From Schistosoma haematobium (Eukaryota > Platyhelminthes > Trematoda > Strigeidida > Schistosomatidae): a DNA stretch of 64,000 nucleotides. The stretch spans positions 7,686,801 through 7,750,800 of the forward strand of contig NC_067198.1 of the NCBI RefSeq assembly GCF_000699445.3, read 5' to 3'. Shown here one piece after another: positions 55,901 to 61,900 of this stretch (the stretch's first letter is position 1; the number at the start of each line of letters is the position of its first letter). The notes beneath the pieces are model-generated. The model had not been told where the DNA came from, did no database searches, and saw nothing but the letters and a program-made list of their open reading frames with translations. The position numbers and the translations under genes are program-made.

Positions 55901-58900
55901 CTTTACTGTAACAAAACATGTCTAGTGATCATAATGTTTGATGAAAGCCACCCAGAAATACTGATAATGATTACAGTTTCTTTTAAAACTGTTTTCTGTA
56001 GATTCTGCTAAACCAAGAGGAAATCCGGTCGTCACAGAAGACAATAGTAATTCTTTATTACAAGGTAATACTAAACAAATAAATGACAATGATACCATTA
56101 ATATTACTGCACAAACCAGTGAAAATCAGTTACAGATAACACCAACAACAACAAAGTCAACAATAAATATTACCGAGGAAGAGCAAAATGTGAATCAGGT
56201 TGACGGTAGTAAAAATATTCACAACAGGGATAAGGTGATAGATGATCATAAACATTCACATATTGAAATCGATGAATATTTCGATGAATCATTGCCAACA
56301 GTTAGTGAAGATGAATCTATTGAAAATGTGGAATTAATAAATCAAACTATGATGAATACTCAAGATAATACTGCATTACCAGTGACTATATTTACATCGA
56401 TTACAATTACACAAGGACCGAATGTCTATAAAGCTGGAGGTAAGATTAATATGAAATCTGTTTTATGAATAGGTGAAATAAGGTCATTTGTTTCACTATA
56501 TTATTCAAATATTCCTAAAAATTCTTAGAAGTTATTTATACCAGATTCGTCACTCATTTTTTCAACCGAAAAATGTTTTGTTAGAACTATATACTTACAC
56601 TTTTCGGGATACAGTTTGTCGATAGTCGGATGTGATAAAACGCTAGACACGTCAGATGTTTTCACCAGCAAATTAGATTAATTGTCTTCTTAGACTGACA
56701 TTATCTTCAAAGTCTTCATATCTAGTAGAACTCTGTATTATTTTAAACGAACCACTTTTTAATCTCTTATTTTCATATACAGTAGTCAACATTTTGTGAA
56801 TTTCTCGAGAGTTTTTCACAACTTCAACAAGAACCTTAGTTTATGTTACTTATTTATTGGACAGATATTGAGCATGTTCAGTGAGAAGTTGGATTGGACA
56901 GGTAATAATCGAAAATAAAATTGATCAGTTCTAGCATAATATATCAGAAATAGTAAAGGATCATTTATGGTTCATTTCTGTGAAGACTTCATTAGCTTCA
57001 AGTTAATCAAATCCTCAAAAATATTTCATAAAATGATCTTAAAAGAGATTGGATATATTAAATATGTTTATTTTTCGGTGAGAATACTTAGTAAGCAGCA
57101 GATATTTCAGTCAACCATTTCTTCCCAAATACTTGAAATATTAACCAGAAGAAAATCTAAACAAATAGATAGCTATCCTGACCTATTTACCAAGACTATA
57201 AAGTATTTGTGCTCAGAGCAGATGTGTCTTTTGGGTTTGAGTTCCAGTAATAGCGTCAATAATGTGTTAAAAGTTCATCCACCTAATGAATCCTAAGATG
57301 AGATAAAATCCGTTCTCTGAAATCCTACTTCTGGTCACTATTGAAATTGTAGAGTTAACAGGGTATTTTATAATTGAGGTGGTGGAGAAAATTTGTAGCT
57401 CAGGTGGATGATTTTGCTGGAGTTTTGTTCTCTGACCTGAATAGTTTGGTCATGGATTTTTCATCGTTTTCCTGTACAACATTATCAACATAAACGTCGG
57501 GTATAAGCGAAGTATTTGACCAGAAAATATTTGACAATTGTTTTTTACTGATGCTTTAATGAAAAGCTGTGACTTGTGGATTTCAATCTTGCCACGAGTG
57601 ACCCAACTAGCTGTGGAATGCTAATAAATCTGAAAATGGTAGGAAGCTTTGTCCTAAAGCACAGGATATGTACATTATTCATGATTATAACCATACGTGT
57701 AATCATTGACCTAGATAGGTACATGTCATCTATGACCTTGACCAGACGCATAATACAATTATTCCAGTAGGATTTCTAGTACTTGTAAACCAGTTAAAAT
57801 TGAAAAAGCAACTTCAGTGTCTTAGTACCTACAGAAAACCACGGTATGAGCTATCGACCGTATGGTAATTAACCTCAGTGAAAAAAACATTGACAAATAC
57901 GTACTACAAGTTGAATTATTGAGAAAGCACTCATTTGAGAAAATGGGGAGACGCAATAGTGCCAGTAGTTATAAGCATTGTTGAGATGGGGTGATATTTC
58001 TTAACAAAGTTGGTTGTTGCTTTAAGTTTGGATAAGAGTTTGGAAATAAAGTGTATCTGTATAAACAACTTTGAAATCATGACAAAATGAACTTTAATGT
58101 ATTTTGACTGTTTATCAGTAGTGTAAAAGATAATGTATTCTACGTTAAATTCTTCAACTTTGTATCACAATTCATTCACTCATATTCACAGTTCTCGTAT
58201 TGGTTAAATGGATTAGAACTTTCTCAAGGTCATTCCAAGAGTCCCATGTTTGTAAATATGCTTTAGCTTAACCTTCTTATCGAATGTTTTATCCATTTCC
58301 ACTATTATTTATATAATAAATCGAGAAACTACTACAATCCCCACGAAGCAGTGTAAGGTCTCAAAGACTGGTACAAGTTAAGATTTGTTCATCCCGAAAA
58401 TCTGACGGTCCTAGTCGGAAATGAACTCATTTATATATTGGTCTGTATACCCATTTGATTATTATTTACAAAAAGGTCACATAGATCAAATTATAACAAG
58501 ATCGCATGTTGCATTTCATGCTGAACATAGTTCACGTTAATTGAATACAAAGTGCCCTCAAATGCCCTGGTATGGCTGAGAGTGGAGACAGTCCGCTCTC
58601 CCTCTCGAAATGCTCTCACAGGGCCACGAGTATATAGTATCTACCAGGGAAGTCCTACTCACTACGGGGGTGTTGTTTACGAAATTGAGGGGACGAAAAG
58701 CGAACGTCTGGCGCTTTGACCGGGTTGGTGGACATGGAGAGTCCACCTAGGGCATTGGAAAACCCTGATTCCAAACCAATGGTGCACATGGGCTATACTA
58801 TCTTGAAGGAACAAATGGCGTAGGAACCAATCTTTAGTCACCGGCTACCATGGGACTGCATCTCCTTACGTTGCTCCGCTGCCTTGTGGATCAGACCTTT

Positions 58901-61900
58901 AGGTCGAGGGTTCCGGGTGTGACCCCCTACGAAAACCACCTGTTTCGGCCCACGCACCCGGAAAGAATCCCAGCCCTCACACATATCAAATGAGATCTGT
59001 GTGGCGCATATGTATTTGGTGCCTCCTTGTACTAATATCTATGTGTTAAAATAAATAAATAAATAATAATGCAAGGAACATTATATCTTGAATATACATT
59101 AAAGGGAAATAAATCAGTGTTACATTGAATAAAATATCACACTGAAATTAATTATTACACTGAGTAGTTAGCATATTGAATTAAAAGCGGAAGTAATGAC
59201 AAACAAGTATCACGTTGAACAAAAAACGTAATTTTGCTTCTTTATCCCGTCGTTTCACCTACCTTGCGGCCTTATGATACCATGTGATTTGTCTGTCTTT
59301 TTACAGTAACAAGAGACTCGTTTGAATTAACTCAGATTATTACAGTATATGCTTTATTGTGAATTATTGGATTCTAAATCACAATGGCCCAGAAAGATTG
59401 TACCATAGGCTTGACCTTATAACCTTAATTTCCTTTTGAAAGTTCATAGGTGTTCACTGTTGTGGAGTCTATTGAATGTTCTCTTGATTTTCTATATTTT
59501 TCTATGATATACCAAATCTTTCTTTAAATTATCAGAAATTTCGCCACAATTAAGTATCAACGTTGTTTAAAATTGACATGTCTCACTTTTAGTCTGTTAT
59601 TTACGTTTTATATTCCTTATATGTATAAAACAATGTATCATAGTTATGGGTATAACTCTGGAACCAGATTATTTATCTGAACAGTTAAATATGATTCCAG
59701 AATGTTCAGTTACACAATCGAACAAATTATGTTATTTATTAGAAGATGCAGCTAACATAATTGCTGTGAACAACAAATTATTATATTATCAGGTAAATCT
59801 GAATATATGTTTACATATTATTTGTGTTTTACCATGTCTATTCTGATACCGACATGCACAAGCTTTCCATATGCATGCCCAAGCGACTGCATGAATTGAT
59901 GGACTGAGAATGAGAATGATGCTTTATTGGTTAAACCAATTTTTGTATATTTGTCGCCTAAATATTCAACTCACGTGTCTAACCAAATGGCATGTGTCTC
60001 GTCCCGTAATAAATGAAAAAAACTTTTGGTCTTATCTTATACTTACCATCTGGTCGATATCTAAATGATTCACTGCACCAGTATTCTCCATTTACTTTAC
60101 ACTTTAGTCATAATTTTTCCGTTCAAATGTTTGATGTTTAATTTCATTATATTAATAGTTAACAAAGAAAATCAGTTGTGTTATATCCTAGTGAAGATTA
60201 GAGTACGAGTGACGTCTGAGACCTAATAATGGACTATTATTATTTATATATTCTTATGGTATAACTATTGAATAATTAAATTATACATATTTATATTCCT
60301 CTTATTATAAGCTTCATTCTGACCTATAATTTATTATTATACGATTTACTGTTCTTAAGCTATGTTCAGTTTATTGACTACTGCCTCCCACGTTCACAGC
60401 CACTTTTTGGCTTTATTGTGTACAAATATTATTTCCTATTTTATGGTGCGTTGCGGTCTGTTTGGTTGATATATAAACCCAGTATGTCTGAAACAAATGA
60501 TTCGATTCGATTCACATAGTGGGAGTTGGTATTGGTGTTCTGGACTCAAATGGATGGGCTAGGAAGATATAGGACCAATAAGGACGCTAGACTGCCCATA
60601 CCGGTCGAACGTCATTGGTTTGGTACAGTGCTAAGATTGTATAAGTCGTATTTTGATTGGTGGATAAATCGCGTGATAAAAAGCCGGACATAAAGTCATA
60701 ACAATTTGTACAACATATTGTTGTTCAATCTTTGTTTCAAGTTACTCATTGTTGTTCATACATGTGATCGATCCTAAGATTGACCATATTGAATAATGTG
60801 TATAATATACGATGATCAGCGGTCGAAAACCATCAATAGCAATTCTGTGATCTAGGTTTTGTGTTAGGCTGAACTTGAAACGTTGAGGGAACCAATACTA
60901 CCAATGGGATTCGAACCTGGAACGTTAAGTCACCTAAATTGGATGCCATATCACAACTTTGTTGATGGAATTCCATCGGAACTATAGGACTAGAAAAATA
61001 TAAAATTGGTCACTACTCAGTGATCTATCACTGTATGTAGTATGTGATATATTATATAATATTGATCATTATTATGACGAGTCCCTAAATACCTAGAAAA
61101 CTTTTTCATGTAACTTTGATATTAATTTTTTTAAAAAGATATCGACTTTGTGACTGATAACTTCACGTAATCAAACTTAGAAACAATAATCTTTTGTCCA
61201 AATAACTCAGTAATACCATCTTTGTTTGCTGGTTTGGAGGTTACCAGGTTTAAACCTAGCATGGCTTCCATGATTATTTCAAAGTTTTAGAAAAAAACTT
61301 AGCGTATGCAAAATGGTAACAAGCATCTTAATCTATGTCTCAAGTATTTTTTCAGGCTTGAAAGTCCCAGATTCGATTCACTTCGGGTCCGTGGATGGTC
61401 ACTGTTGAGGAGTCCCGTTCTTGAACGAAACCATTGCCTAATGTTTTCTGGTTTTCGATATTTTTCTGACCAAAATCAGTTTACGATGTGAAATTTCAAA
61501 TGTTTCTAGACAGTTGTAAGCAAACGTCAAATAACTAATGCCTACCTTTTTATTCCTTTAGTTGGTAGTGTAATTCATCGCTAATGTTCTAAACTATTTG
61601 AACGTTTTTTAGTGATCGCCCATTAAATCAATAGAGTTTGTAATTTGAGTAATATGGTAAACTTTGACAATAATCCATTGTCCTTTTTATCGTTTTGTTT
61701 GAAATTTTCTGAAGAAAGTAGAGGCGCAACGCAATGTACTAATCAGTTGTAGACACCTTATTATGGCTTGAAATCGATGGTCGGTATCACGTGTTATAGT
61801 TACTAATGAGACTTCTAATCGCGATTTTTTTATAACACATCTACCGTTTCTTCCGTTGCCTATTTTTCTAGACTTCACCGGTTATACGTCTGACCTGCAC

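Noticed and set aside
56967..57296. 109-codon open frame on the + strand
   Set aside because: No domain, repeat or splice support; length is within chance in AT-rich sequence with Lys/Ile/Ser-rich content.
46580..60703. One complete LTR retrotransposon using the LTRs at 46.6/51.0 and 60.2 kb
   Set aside because: Host exons lie between them and each has its own flanking bases, so they are separate solo LTRs.
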